This document shows, piece by piece, positions 24,037 to 37,060 of a DNA stretch of 64,000 nt. Both the position numbers and the translations under genes were made by a program. The stretch is from Prochilodus magdalenae (lineage: Eukaryota > Chordata > Actinopteri > Characiformes > Prochilodontidae): positions 105,001 to 169,000 of the forward strand of contig JAMWET010002896.1 of assembly GCA_024036415.1 (NCBI GenBank). Reading direction: 5' to 3'. The notes below the pieces were generated by a model. That model saw only the letters and a program-made list of their open reading frames with translations, was not told where the DNA came from and ran no database searches. Each line of letters starts with the position of its first letter. The stretch's first letter is position 1.

Positions 24037-27000
24037 TAATTTTTTTTACATCAAATTAACATGATTAAAAACCACAAAGCCCACACCCTAAAACTCACTT
24101 TACATATACAAATGGTTTAGGAACACTTTATTAAAGCAGAAGAATGATTAATCACAGTTTAGGACCAATCCCATTTCAACCCTTGCCCCCTCCCCCTCGG
24201 CACGTTCAGATCTGGGGGTAGGTTATCCTACTTATCCTACCCCCGCCCCTCCACTCAAAGTCCCTTACACCTCAAGGCCTATGAAGGAGTGTGCTAGCAT
24301 CAAAACATGGGAGCTTTAACTTCCCCATTTATATTAAACTTGCAGCTTAAATGTTGAGAGCTAGACGCGGAGTCATCATGAAGTCTGGAGCTACCCTTAC
24401 TCACCCGAATGGGGCCACTGTGCTTGAAGAAGTCGGCCATTTCTGGCAGTGTAGCGTTCTCCGTGAGTCCGGTGATGTAGATTGTGCTGTTCTCGGAGTC
24501 GTCCTGCTGGCCTGAAACCACAAAACCAACACAAGTTTATCACTACAGTTCAGGAGACTTCCTGGTTTATTTAGCATCTATAAAATGTATTAATGAATTC
24601 ATAATAATAAAATTACTCAAATTAGTGTTATCCAGTTTTCAATATGACTCTTGCTATTAAATTAAATGCAAATTATTCATATTCCAAACAGTTAAAGCTT
24701 TTGTTGCAGCCTCATCTGAAAGCAGATGGCCCCCAAAGTTCTTAAATTTCAAATATGAACAAAAACCAAGTTGCCCCACACATTTTCAACCAAATTACAA
24801 TAAATACATTTAACAAAACCATTAAAAGTAATTCCTCATTCCTTTAGAAACTTGAGTTTTTAAAACGCTACAGGAGCAAGCATAAATTTATAAAGTGAAT
24901 TTCAAGCCATTTCAGTTTATTTCCATATGACAAACACACTACTCACCCATTTCATGGTCCATTCCATCCCTGTGTCCTGATTTTACGTGGAATTAAAAGA
25001 GGGAAAAAACAAACAAAAAAGGGAGACCGTTATGCATGATGAATTCCAGCAGGGCTTTTTATTAATCAGTATTTCTAAATTTGCTGCCCATGAAATTAAT
25101 ACAGGTTGTTTTTCAGGGTTTTCCTGGGTTGTCACCGTTTTAAAGAATGGGGGGACAGAAAAAGAAACCATCCTTCAGTGAAACACTAGTTCAAAAACTC
25201 TTTAAAAAAGGAACCCCATTTTAAAATTCAGACACCCAAACAATCGAGAGAGGAAAAGATAAAATAAATATCTTTGAGGACCCCCAAAAACACACTCTTC
25301 AATAAAGTGGCACACCAAAAGATGATGCTTTATGGGCTCACAGGCATAAATCAGTCTGTATAATAACTCAAAAGTGGACTAGCCAGTGTAATACTCTTTA
25401 GCAACTTACCACCAGGCTTACTGAAGCCACCTCTGTCTCCAGCCATGCTACGAATGAAGATATGAAGGCGAAATTCCATTTAGTCTTGAACCAAGGAAAC
25501 TTGAACAGGGCATGGATATAAACTTTCTACCGACGTTTAAAATAAAAACCCCCATATAATGGCTCATCACACCTTCGAGAAGCGTCACACTAAAGTTAAG
25601 CAGTAAAATCCCATAAAGAACTTAAATAAACGCTTCCACAGGAAATAACCCTTAAATATGAACATTCAATTAAAAAAGTTTGTTCTGACAATTGATTTAA
25701 AAAATAAATAAACAAAAACAAAGCAAGCCATTATCACACCTACACACTATATAAATAAATACAATCAGAAGTCAAAAACCAAAATTAACAGAAATAAAAA
25801 ATAAAAATACAAACATTAATATTGGAATACACCAGACTAACAATAAAACAGCAAAATAAACATTAGCCATAATAAAATGCTGTTGAAATTCAGCAAGTTG
25901 CCCCCTTCGCTGCTGGCTTTGAAATGGAAAGTAGTACTTAAAGTTTAAGTACTGATGACCTTATATGGATCTCTGTTACCTGTAGCATACAAATATGACA
26001 AAGAATGTTAAAATAAGACCTTGGCAATGAACAAAGTAAAATAGATTTGGCAACACCAAGATGCAATCCCAGGTGGTCATTTTACATTTCAAAAGAATAT
26101 CAAATTACATCAACTGTTTGAACTTGCATCTTAACTGTAACCAAAAATGCAATTAAATTAACAATAATTCAGTTCATGTCATTTATAATTGTACTTTTGA
26201 AGGGATACAAAAAAGGAATTCAGTTAAACTTGTGTGTTAGCACGTGCGTATTTGTGCAAGTTTACATGCTTACCGTCTTCACAATATATATCTGGGCTGG
26301 AGGGAAAAAAAAGGAGTTAACTTGTATGGACCTTCGGTTTGGCTAGTCCTCTTGATGTGGCTACATAAACTACAAACGGCCAACATGGCCATTAAAGGCC
26401 CTTAGATAAAGGACAGTGAAGTTTCAATAGAGCTCTCAGGAGTGAAGACACTAATTTACTGCCAAAGCTAAGTAAAGTAAGATTCCTGTACTTTGGGTGC
26501 TTGGGCCCCGAAATAGCCACTAGCAGCAATAACAGGGGCCCAAGCACCTCACAGCAGACATACCACATGGCCCCTGCCAGCCAGATTTAAGCCATTATCA
26601 TTCAAAGACATTTTGGAAACTGGAAGTTGGGCAATTTACCAGTGTGCCACTGGCAGCAATTCTGAAACAACCTAAAGGGCTGTGGTGAAGTGAAATTAGT
26701 TTAGGATGCATGTAGGAATCTGAACTCCTTATGTTGGGTTGGAAAGGCACATGACCACTGAGGCACTTGCAGGCGGCTTTTGACTCGCTCAATTTTATAT
26801 TTTCCCCAAATGAAATAATTATAACAGGTTCAGTTTTTATCCCTGTTTATTTCGAGTTATATCAATTGGGTAAATCATGTTGTAATTGAAGCCTTAGGAC
26901 AGAACAACCAAAAAAAAAAAAAACCCATGTACGCCACAGATTGATTCTAGCCAACATGAAAACCAAAATGGTTCACTGAATTCTGCACTGAGAAAGACTG

Positions 27001-30000
27001 CACACAATTAGTTTGTTTGAATTGTGTATATTTTTATATATTTGTTTACTATTTTAAATTATATATTTAAAAAAAATATATATAAATAAAATAGTGTACT
27101 TTAATAAAAATTCAAGTACACTTTACAGTTTGAATAGCATCTACAATTTCTAGCACTAAAAGTTGACAATGTTGTGTAATTGCTCAATAAGCCAGTTAAA
27201 GTCAAGCATTGTTGTGTGTCAATGCTCAAAATCATGAGGGCATTACGAAAAACTCAAGACTACTTCCAAAAAAAAGAAAAAATTCACATTTCCCCCATTA
27301 AATAAGGAACTTTGTGGCAGCTAAAACAGATTAAGTTGCAGCCAAAACATTGTTTAATTTTTATAAATAACTCAGGACAAAAATATTGATTGTCGCATGG
27401 ATGAGGAGGGGGGCAAAAAATGAACACACCATCAGGCTAGGTGGCACTATTTCTTTTACTTGGGCAGACATACACAAACTACATCCAACCTTCATGTTTG
27501 GCATCTGGATGGCTTACAATGTGTTCTCCCAACATGTATTCCAGAAGGTAAAGAAAAAACCTCAAAGATTCCAGCAACTTGAATTTTTGGATAGCAATTA
27601 ATTTTAAATCATTTAATTTACAGTAAATTTAACAGTACATAACCCCCAAATACTTAAATTAACTTCATCCAGCTCAAATGAACCTTGCACTTAAGTTCAT
27701 CAAACAGTGAAAATGAAATATTCAGTGTAAATGAATACTCCGTTACAGCTTTTGCACTCAGCAGATCACTGCCCACAGTGTATACACATCCCCTAATGAA
27801 GTGTGGAAATGACATCAGTACAAGACCCAAATACCGGTTTATTAAACTAGCAATTCCAACACAATACATCTAAAAGTGTTATGCAACCCCACATGAACTA
27901 AACCAATTATAACATGGTCTGAAAGGATTTGTTTTGTTTTAACAATAATCTTGAACTTTTATAGTAACGCTAACCATGGCATAGAACAAAATTTAAGATG
28001 TTAACCAAACTTGAGATCTTTCAGCAGCAGTCACACTGCCATTACAATAACTAGCAGAACTTGTCTTCAGATATTCCCACCACTTTACCTTTCGAAATTT
28101 GAAAAACCAGCACAAGCCAAATCAGCTGCAGGCCACACTGCCCCCTGTGGTTTCTTGTGGCACTGCTTGGTTTAGTCCACCTCCAAAAACATTAGGATCA
28201 CGCTCGAACACTACGGCTGAAACGAACACAGAACCCATCTGTATGTACCATCGAGCATGATCAGGTCTCAACCCTGTTCATAGATGGACTCAAATTAGTT
28301 TCCCCAACTCCAATGACTCCATACCCCTTCAGTTTAGATCAAATAAAATGGCAAAGACGAAAAATCTGTGAAGTATTCATATTCAAAACTAAAGCTTTTG
28401 TACCTTTTTTTGAAAGCAGATAACAGCCCCCCCATGTTCTGTTAAATTTCAAACATAAATCAAAATTGAATTGTCTCACCATATTCCATTCCCCATCAAA
28501 AAAACAAAAAATGAAAAAAATTTTTTTTTTTTAGTACCCATCACGTCTATTGGGTAAGCACTGTTAAAACTTTAAACTTTACAGATTAAAAAAAAATAAA
28601 AAATAAAAAAAAATGGTTCTCAATATACTGAATTATTTAACATGACCGAGCCTCAGAGCCTCATCTCTGTTCACAGATGGACAAACTTGGAAAAAATAAA
28701 GTTAAAAAAAAAACAAAAAAAACCCCAAAAGCAATTTACGGATCGATTCTCAGCACTGTGAATTTAGGTAAACCAAATGCACCTACACAAACCTGTCTGA
28801 AATTCAAAGGCTTGAAATTTTAAATTGTGTGTATGAGCATGCCAAACCACAAATTCTGCTGTCTACTCCCCAATATTCCAGTTTGAGTAATCTAGTGGGC
28901 AGTCAATTGAAAACCAAGCATCCACGAGTCATTGAGTGACTAAGAGTGTTAGAGACCTCTACTTGCAGGCGGCTCCACCTGGGTTTTCAAGAGGTTTCCA
29001 CCTGTCGTGTGGCGCCAGGTTCAGGGCCTTTCTCGCTGTAACGCCACGTCGCGACAAACAGGACGAAGCCTCCGAGGACCTCCATGATGCCTCCCAAATA
29101 GCCCAGGAATATGCAGTAACCCAAGTGGATTTCGTCCGATGGCGAATGGATGTCGGCCAGAAGGTGGGAATACCATGCAACTGGCATAACGGCAAGTAGC
29201 CCTGAACAGATGATAACGAAACCCCCCAGACACACTCCCGTCCACCTCGGCTTAACAGTCCAACACCGGACCCCCAAGACTGCTACGGTAAAGCCGATCA
29301 GGGTCATAACGAGAGATGCAGCCATCATCCTCTGGGCAGTCTCTATGATCCTGTGATCAAAATATTCTTCGTCCTCATTGTGGCAAGAGATATCCGACGA
29401 CCCCGTGTAGTAGCGGCAGATGTCCCATATCCCCTGGAACAAGACCAGATCGGGATCCTCTCCAGTGATGTTGTGGACAGTTCGCCAGTTGGGTGCCAAC
29501 ATGCTGGTCAGGTCCAAGACCCAGCCACAAGGGGTCAAAACTAACCCAAAAACCAAAATACCTGGAGCTCGCATGATGCAGCGCTCACGGCAGACCTTCA
29601 TCGCGGCTCACTCGAGGAAACGAGGCTTTAAGACGTGGCTCTAAGCACCTGATCGAAACTTGGGAGAAGGTGTATCCTGCAAATTCCCACAGTCATGTGA
29701 CCATCTATTCAGCTTAGCTCGATAAAGCTTCGGTTTCAGCAACACTGCTTTACAGTCCAAGGGGAGCAGGTTCTATGAAAACGGTCAGATGACCATGCGG
29801 ACAGCACCCACCATTGCATTGTGTTGTAGGCTACTGACGTAGCGATGATATATAACTGCAACAGGATCCTACATCAGAACCGTAAAACGTGTTCGAGCTA
29901 ACAGGTGCCCCGGGTAACTGGATACAGGTGGCATTCAAGCTGTGCCATTCACTGGGATTTGTGTGGTAGTCAAATCATCCAAACAAAGGATAGTGATTGC

Positions 30001-33000
30001 ACAAGGCCACATAGCCCTGAATAAAGGAATTGGGTACAACACTTGCACTGGTAGAGCAAAGCCAGACAGTCAATGCCCTAGTTGGTGCACTATACATCCT
30101 GCTACATCATCTTTAAAAAAATCAATTTTTAATTTGTCATGTTCCAAAACTGAGGCTAGTATTTTACCAAAGGCAAATCTGTAAATTGACCAAATGAAAC
30201 GTTAATGACCAATACAGATTGCAGCTTCACCATGCTTTTGGCCCCCCAGATCAAAACCCTTACCTTCTGAACACAGCATGAACTGATGGAAGGATCTAGT
30301 CAGTGGTTACTCCCAAAACAAAACCATTTACAAAGGACCAAAACACCGTCACATACTCAAGTCCATAAACACCAACCTATTACCCTCATCGGTTGTCAAT
30401 ATGAAGCTAAAAATGAAACCACAAACCTTGATATTTTTACTCTGGACAAACAAAAATGTTTGGCACACCAAAACTTAAACACCCCAGTCACAACTTAAAG
30501 CCATGTGCTGTGAAAAGCCAGGCACGTGGCTTGACATTCAGTGCAACAACCCATACGTCACCCAACATCTTTTATGATTCAATCATTCAGTCCCTTAAAC
30601 CAGTGTTGGTGAACCCAGGGCCCTGGAGGTAGCCCACCATGCACATTGAGTCTTCCATGCTCTAAAAGCCAAGGGCTGAAGGCTGAAGTCAAGGGGTCCC
30701 CTGAACCAACAGGACACGACTGAAGTGCCCTTACAAAAAAACCCAATCTAACCTTGCCCATCGCTCCAGGCGAGTATGCTTAATGCCCCCTTGTGTGAGA
30801 CGGATGGATGGGAGTTTAACTCCTCTGGGTGCTATTAGCAAGCGGTTCTACACTAACTGGATTGAACTCGGCTCATGAACAAGCTCTGTAGAATTGCAGG
30901 GGGGTGTTAAAGCGGGGAACACACCAAAAGGTGCAGGGCAGTGAACTCTCAGGACCAGGTCTGAGAAGCACTGCCTTAATGTTTGTGCATGGACACAAGC
31001 AAGCCCTACTAAACAATCTACCTAGCAGCGGTTCTACTAGAAGAACCATCTACAACAGAATTGGCTACAAGTACTCCCAATGGTGGCGTGGGCTCAGACG
31101 CCTAGATGTTCTTTCATATGTGGATGGATAAGATTTTAACCAAGAAGGGCTCAGATACAGGAACAGCTGCAGAGTCACTCTGCCTCCAGGTAACCTGCTG
31201 GGGGGGAAGCATAGGCAGTCAGCTGAAACGAGAAATCAGAACTTACCCCATTCCTCCACGCCCCATCGGACCACGGCCCCGGGGCCCTCCTCTCATGCCT
31301 CCCCTGTCAAAGGAGTCCCGGCCTGGCCCAGGGGAGTCTCCTGCTCCTGGGTAACCCCCACGCCCTGGGGGCTGCTGAGAGCCAGGATACCCACCGCTCA
31401 CGCCACCCTGACTGTAACTGCCTGCAGGACATGGGGATTGAAAACATCAATCCGTGACCCAAACCCAGACACTTTAGTGAGTGCTCTACTCTACTGACCA
31501 TACAGGACACTGTAGTTGAACTCAAGTGGACTTACTGTACTGGTCGTAGCTCTGAGGGGCACCAGGTTGGCTGTACTGCCCGTAGGAACCGTTAGACTGT
31601 GGAGGATACGCTGTTGATGGAGCCTGCTGGGCCCCTCCGTAGGCAGCCGGCTGCTGTCCTGCATAGGCAGACTGCTGTCCCTGGTAGGCAGCCTGCTGCT
31701 GGGAGTAGGCTCCCTGGCTGTAAGCGGGCTGGCTGGTAGCACTGTAACTACGAGAGAGAGGTGGAGGGAAAAAGGAGAATGAACCTTTAAGAGACTCCAA
31801 TCTGGATCACTAAAACAGAGCAGGGGAGGGCATAGCCCTGACTCAATAACATACGATTCAGGAGAGCTACCATATGGTCTATACAACAGGAAGCTCGGTA
31901 ATAACCTCCTGTTGATATAGATCTGGGAACACCTCCAGGTACCTTTGCGCTGCAGAGGCAGCGGGCTGCTGGCTGTAGGCAGAATAGGCAGACTGAGCGC
32001 TGTAGCCAGGCTGGCTAGCGTAGGAGGCCTGCGCGGCAGGGGCTGCGGTGGAAGTAGCATAGCCTGCAGCTCCGTAGCCCTGAGCAGACTGGGTGTATCC
32101 CTGACTTGCTGACTGGGCAGCAGCATATGCAGCTGAAAGAGACAAGATTTAAACTATTCAAAACATTTTTAGCAGAAACAAACGTTTAAGGAGATTTTAA
32201 AAAAAAAACTAATAGAAATAAAAAAAGGGGGGGTGGATTTAATGACTAGATGCACTGGGCATCACTGGTGTGTTACTCAAGTTAAACTGGAGTTTATCCC
32301 CACCTATTAGCATCATGCTAACTGCTATATCACTCTAGGGTTTAAAAAGAGACAGTTGAGGACCAAATTCCATTTTTAGCAGGTTAGAGAGGAGTGCAGG
32401 TTCACCAGGTTTGGTGACATTGCATTTAAAGAAAGAGGGGAATGTCTTTGGTTGAATCACTGCATAATAAAGCAACCTGTGGCATCAAACAAGAGGAAGA
32501 GGATGTATGGAACACCATACCTGGGGCAGCGGATTGTCCATATGAGGCTCCGTACTGCTGTTGTGCATAGCCTCCAGCAGTGGGCGCAGTCTGGCCATAT
32601 GCAGACTCGGTAGCAGCAGGCTGGCCATATGAACTGTAGTCCTGCTGAGCATATCCCTGCTGGTAAACACACACGTACCATATGTACATTAGAGCCACGC
32701 AACATGAACAAGTCCTATGGAGATGTTTGATGGACCACGGTAAATTAGTATTCCAGTAGGGCACCAAGACAACACATCAGCTGTGTACACAAACCTGACC
32801 ACTTCAAATAAGCCTTTAATCCTAAAACCAACATTAAACTTTCTATAAATAATTAAACTTGGGTATAAAAATCAAACTAGCATAAAATTCTATAACATTT
32901 AAAATCAATAAATAAAATAGATAGGACCTTGCCAAAAGCAACATGCTCCTTTTATTGTGCTGCCCTTGAAAACTGAATGTTACATACAGGAGGGAACTGA

Positions 33001-36000
33001 TTTAGCATTAGCCAAGATGACCACCTTTAACCTGGTTCGCTTTTACAGCCTTAGTGCCGCCAACAGTGCCAAGTCACCGTGATTTACATTCGGCAAAAGC
33101 CCAAAAGGTGCCGATTTCTTTATTTCTCTGGCACTTGTGTTTTCTCAGCATCGTTACACTTTGGCTTTTTCTCCCTCCATGAGAGTCACAAGATACATGT
33201 TCTTAAAGATGTCCAATACATTGTAACTGTACATCATTACTTTGTGATGTAGTGAAACATACAAAGCAACTAAATAACCATAGTCAAATATTTGTGTCCA
33301 TGGATCTTCAGGATTACAGATTTATTAAGGTAATGCAAGATCATGACAAACTCTGTGCTCACACTTACCTGTGCTGTTTGCCCGTATCCCTGAGCAGGCT
33401 GGGCAGCATAGGAGCTGTACCTGTAACACAAACAAAATAAATAAATAAATAATTTAAAAACATGGGAGTGGAATCAATCACTGATGCAGCACACACTATC
33501 TCCAAAGGGCTCAAAAACCAACTAAACCACATCTTTACTTTCACAATACTGTGCATAAGCATTCCTTTTGACATCAGAACATGTCAGGCATGCAAGACAT
33601 TCAACCGAACAGTAGCAGCATTCAAGATGAGCTTACTGAGGTACTGGGTTTTATTAAAACCTCCCAAACAGGTCTGGAATGTCGCTCAGAAACCCGGATT
33701 TTTAAAGGAACGGTCAGAAAGGAATTGGGAGAACGTTTCCAAAAGCTTTGACCTACACGTGAGTCTGGGAAGTGGCGGCACCATGTGGCAAATTAGAGAA
33801 TTGCAGCCAAGAGCTCAAACATTCCTCATTTTCCTGATCCGTTTGAGGTGTCCCGAGTTATTTGTACTCAGTTGTGTTTTCATTTAGCTATATGTAGCCA
33901 CCCAGTAAAATGGAGTTTGTTGGTGAAGCCACTACTGAGAACCAACTAGCGCCACAATTCTTTATTTAGCCTCCAAAACAAGGATTTCCACTTCAAATTC
34001 TCCAGAACTCGTCTTGTGTTTTACCATGGACACTACAATCCCATTAATCAAAAAGGAAACTCAAAACAGGCATGATGTAATTGTATATCAATTGTATATA
34101 GTGAGGAGGTGGAACATCAGGCTTGTTCACCTGCAGGTCTTTAAAAGAGGAGATCATTTTATAAACCCAACTTTGGAAGCACATGCTATTTATAAAAACC
34201 CAAAGCCAGACAAAAAACCCCAGGCAAAGACCACCTGGCCCCGAAAGCAGCCTGCCCTGCACACACAGTGCCTTCCAACACACCTGATTCAACCCATCAG
34301 CTCCAAGAAGCCAGAGCTGCGGGTGGGGTGTTAAAGCAGGGAACCCACTACCGTGTGCAGGACCAGAAACACTGTACTAGGTAACATTCATAGAAAACTG
34401 ACTTACGCTTGTTGGGCCCCGGCCTGGTTGTAGCCACTGTAATCTGCTTAAAGAAGAAGAAACAGAAAATTACTTTCACAAGCAGTTTAAAAAAAAACTA
34501 AAACATGAGGCAGGTTGTGCTGCGACCCTATGGATTTAAACCAACATCTGCATTCCACCCATTCACCCAGGCTGTAAGGGAACAACGCTTACATCAACAA
34601 AACAAGGCTGGTGGTTTAGGAGGAGAGGGGGGACTGAAACGCTGGCAGCAGCGAGGAGAGTTTGTGTCCGAGCGATCAGTGACCTCCCTTCCTGCGGAGC
34701 CAGCACTGACCTATGGTGACCAGGCTATTCAGCATACGCAGGAGGCTTTGATTAACCAGGCATGCGCACTGTGGTGGGACGCTAAAGCCAGCAGAAGAGG
34801 TTTCCAGGAGGCCCACCTTTAAGACTCTTCTCCAACTGGCTTGCCTTTTTAAAGATGGACTCCTTGTACCTTTATCAATGCGCAGGGCTGACCTGCTGTA
34901 GGCCTTTAAGGCGGACTAACAGAAGGGTGCTTTGTGACATCATTGAAACAGCACACTCAAAGACCATTTTCAAGGCTTGTGTAGTGTTGAAGAGTGAACA
35001 GGTACAGTTAGAATTTAGCCATGTTTGCATGCGACACCAAACAAAGGAATCAATAGTGAGGAAAGTTCGTTTGTCTGTTATACGGGCCCTTTAAATGGTC
35101 ATCACACTCTTTAGCTGTGGCTGAATAGAGCCTTTGTAGCTCTGCAAGTTTTATTTAATCACTTAATATAATATTAACAACACCAACAGCTTCACTGTGC
35201 AATGCTCTGTAACAGACAGTGGAGTCACAAGGACTGTGTTGTTTACTCTAAAGGAGGAGAAGTAGTGTGTAAGCAGTGTGACTGCAATCAGACAGCCTGT
35301 GCTACAGCACCACCATATTCAGGCAGCTACTACATGTAAAACTGCGAGACACACCACCCAGCTAAACCAGTGGGTGGTTTGTTTGGTTGGGGCAACTGTA
35401 GAAACATGGCGGCAGCAGCCACCTAGGTTCTACGATATGGAGCCTGTATGTGAGTGTGAAGGGCTCATTAATAATTTGTGGATACAGGTGGTTTACAATC
35501 ATGAACACGTAGCTGTGCACACTCCATTCCATTTCTGATCAATTTATTCCCACCCAGAAATTACATACTGCTCCTTTAAACGTGTTTCAAGGTACTGTAC
35601 ACGAAGAGCAGCAAACTCAGGAAAATAAAAACAGGCGTTTTGGCACCACCTTGTGGACCAACTGAGAAACAGACCATACTGACCATATCTAAGAGAACAT
35701 AAAGGAAAAATAGGCTGTGCTTTCTGAGCTTAGACTCTTCAGTTCCTCAGATACACAAACTACAATAACCTCTAACGTAGGAAGGCCAAGGCTGGGCTGC
35801 AAAGCCATTAGGCCTAATCTCAAGTACCCAGCAAACAAAGACAGCCCCCTGGAGCTCCGTCTAGCCTCCTATGTATTAACTACACAGGCTCACTGGATTA
35901 GCACACCGTTTGGTGAATTCTAGGCTACTATAAAAAAAAAAGTTAGGACTTAAAAAAAAACTAGGCTTGTCATAATAAAAAAAATTAAGTACTAAGATTG

Positions 36001-36522
36001 AGAAAAAGTGGATTTAGGGCTGCGGTTATGGGTGAAATAGCGCTCAACGTGATGTAAACAGACCTTAAACTGAATATACGACGGGCAGCCAACTGAGCTA
36101 CTGACCCACATAGCCAAGCAGCTAGCTAGTTTTCATTGCAACGTGTTAGCCTCAGGCCGGCGGTTAACACAAACACAGGCCAAACCCACTTTAATAGCTT
36201 TAACTAGGTGGGCATACTCACACAGAGCTCCGATATCAACTCTAAACCTCGAACATCCTTATTATCTCCACATTTAAAAATAAACAACTTACTTTAGCTT
36301 TAGCCACTAGCCAGCTAACCCAGCAAACCGCCAAACGAAAGGCGGCTCGACCAACCACGGAAATGGGGCTTATTTCTCGAAGAAATTTGGAGTAAAGTAG
36401 CACATTTCACACCCACATGAGTCCCCGGTTACTAAAGCATACTTTCAAACTCACATTTTGAAGCAAGACCGCGAAATAAACCGTGTATTTGTTCAAATAT
36501 ACTCACTTGTCGCCGACGCCAT
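21144..36522 (-). CDS. ewsr1: EWS RNA-binding protein 1, complete 16-exon coding region
   Basis: Coding exons (minus strand): 36507-36522, 34407-34443, 33369-33420, 32521-32659, 31943-32132, 31536-31747, 31247-31421, 25410-25447, 24947-24976, 24405-24511, 23594-23723, 23283-23390, 22312-22444, 21866-21951, 21423-21654, 21144-21180. All have GT-AG borders and the summed length, 1722 nt, keeps frame to a TGA, giving 573 residues (human is 656, from memory). Order: Ser-Tyr-Gly-Gln low-complexity activation domain (1 to about 215), RGG box 1 (to about 274), RRM at about 300-390 with RNP2 IYITGL and RNP1-like [11 protein letters not shown] box 2, RanBP2-type zinc finger (WECPNPGC then CNQC), RGG box 3, and a C-terminal nuclear signal ending RRDRPY. 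It is a FET-family nuclear RNA/DNA-binding protein acting in transcription and splicing. Synteny separates it from FUS and TAF15. A claudin-like gene sits inside intron 7. The ATG sits in a GC-rich leader and encodes MASAT. Confidence 0.95.
24005..24036. repeat. (TA)n microsatellite in an ewsr1 intron
   Basis: A pure TA run follows a copy of the retroposon-like sequence seen at 12.6 kb. Confidence 0.85.
25448..28986. other. ewsr1 intron 7, 3' part
   Basis: AT-rich intronic DNA with A-runs. No exon or RNA gene recognised apart from the nested claudin further along. Confidence 0.5.
28987..29601 (-). CDS. cldn23l: Claudin-23-like tetraspan protein, single exon, nested in ewsr1 intron 7
   Basis: One uninterrupted frame of 204 residues. 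A second ATG at 29574 (MRAPG) would give 195 residues and lines up with the start of claudin-23; both ATGs have a purine at -3. Visible parts: TM1 with a conserved APG..TPCG stretch, a first extracellular loop with the claudin signature as NW then GIWDIC and a second Cys about 13 residues later, TM2 ending LGVRCW, TM3 ending [11 protein letters not shown]4, and a short tail ending VETS. Claudins form the paracellular barrier of tight junctions. LGVRCW and the Pro-Val-(Ser/Ala)-Trp-Tyr stretch point to the claudin-23 branch, which is often intronless. It lies on the same strand as ewsr1 in a 5.8-kb intron. The tail has no C-terminal Tyr-Val PDZ ligand of the classic claudin type. The gene symbol is tentative. 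Confidence 0.85.
   Translation of the reverse strand: MKVCRERCIMRAPGILVFGLVLTPCGWVLDLTSMLAPNWRTVHNITGEDPDLVLFQGIWDICRYYTGSSDISCHNEDEEYFDHRIIETAQRMMAASLVMTLIGFTVAVLGVRCWTVKPRWTGVCLGGFVIICSGLLAVMPVAWYSHLLADIHSPSDEIHLGYCIFLGYLGGIMEVLGGFVLFVATWRYSEKGPEPGATRQVETS
30595..30985. mobile_element. Short inverted-repeat element (MITE-like) in ewsr1 intron 7
   Basis: The left end reads accagtgttggtgaacccag then ggccctggag. The right end reads as its reverse complement, aggaccaggtctgagaagca, with gtgcagggcagtg beside it. A related copy lies at about 34215-34380 in intron 1. Confidence 0.5.
34215..34380. mobile_element. MITE-like element copy in ewsr1 intron 1
   Basis: Contains cacacctgattcaacccatc, agaagccagagctgcgggtg and gtgcaggaccagaaacactg, a layout common to short teleost inverted-repeat elements. 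Confidence 0.5.
34444..36506. other. ewsr1 intron 1
   Basis: About 2 kb with no coding exon recognised; the right end merges into the CpG-containing promoter. Confidence 0.5.
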
Positions 36523-36553
36523 CGCTTTCTCTGTCTCTGCCGTTCGGTCAAAC

Positions 36554-36564
36554 TGCGCACGCGC
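36554..36564. promoter_or_regulatory. NRF1-like site in the ewsr1 leader
   Basis: TGCGCACGCGC differs from the NRF1 consensus TGCGCATGCGC at one position. It is just upstream of the ewsr1 ATG. Confidence 0.45.
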
Positions 36565-36759
36565 CCTTTGTTGCCGCGTAGGATATACCAACTGTGAGCT
36601 TCCGGGGAGGGGGCGGGCGGCAAAACACCCACACACAGCGCCAGTAACATGTTTATATCTACATCCTGCAACATTTATATATGATTTATTTGTTTGCTAT
36701 AAGTAGATGATTACTCATATGAGATATCAGTGTTTTCCTTATTTAGAAAGCAGGACTTT

Positions 36760-36775
36760 ATTGGTGTTCACCAAT
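36760..36775. promoter_or_regulatory. Mirror CCAAT palindrome (NF-Y type)
   Basis: The site attggtg-tt-caccaat is a perfect 7-bp inverted repeat with a 2-bp spacer, presenting a CCAAT box to each of the two divergent genes. Confidence 0.55.
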
Positions 36776-37026
36776 GGTATAGCCCGTCAGGAGCTTTTCG
36801 GAGGGTCAAATTGCCTTTCCACTTCCGGTCTTTGAATAACTTCATGTTTTTAACAGATTATAAATTAACATTTGTTGTATAATGGTCAGATTCATATTCC
36901 TTAACCCACTGTGCACGTACCAGCTGCAGGTAGTAGCGCACACGCGCTCGTTTAAGGCCGGGTTGAGCTGCAGTTCGTGTGGGTAAACAGGTAAACGGGC
37001 TGCCTCGTGTGGAAGCAGTGAGTCAG

Positions 37027-37059
37027 ATGGAGGTGTGATTGCTGCTGCAGATGGTTTGA
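37027..37059 (+). promoter_or_regulatory. Two minimal upstream ORFs before the rhbdd3 start
   Basis: ATG-GAG-GTG-TGA begins at 37027 and ATG-GTT-TGA at 37051-37059. The second ends one base before the main ATG at 37061. If the leader includes them they should reduce or gate rhbdd3 translation. Whether they are transcribed is unknown. Confidence 0.4.
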
Positions 37060-37060
37060 G

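Larger units (their letters stand above)
36523..37060. promoter_or_regulatory. Divergent promoter between ewsr1 and rhbdd3
   Basis: The two start codons are 538 bp apart and point away from each other, as in human. Motifs seen: an NRF1-like TGCGCACGCGC at 36554-36564, ETS-like CTTCCGG cores at about 36599 and 36822, and an inverted CCAAT pair at 36760-36775. There is no clear TATA box, and the region is CpG-containing. It reads as one shared housekeeping-type promoter. Start sites are not determinable from sequence. Confidence 0.7.
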
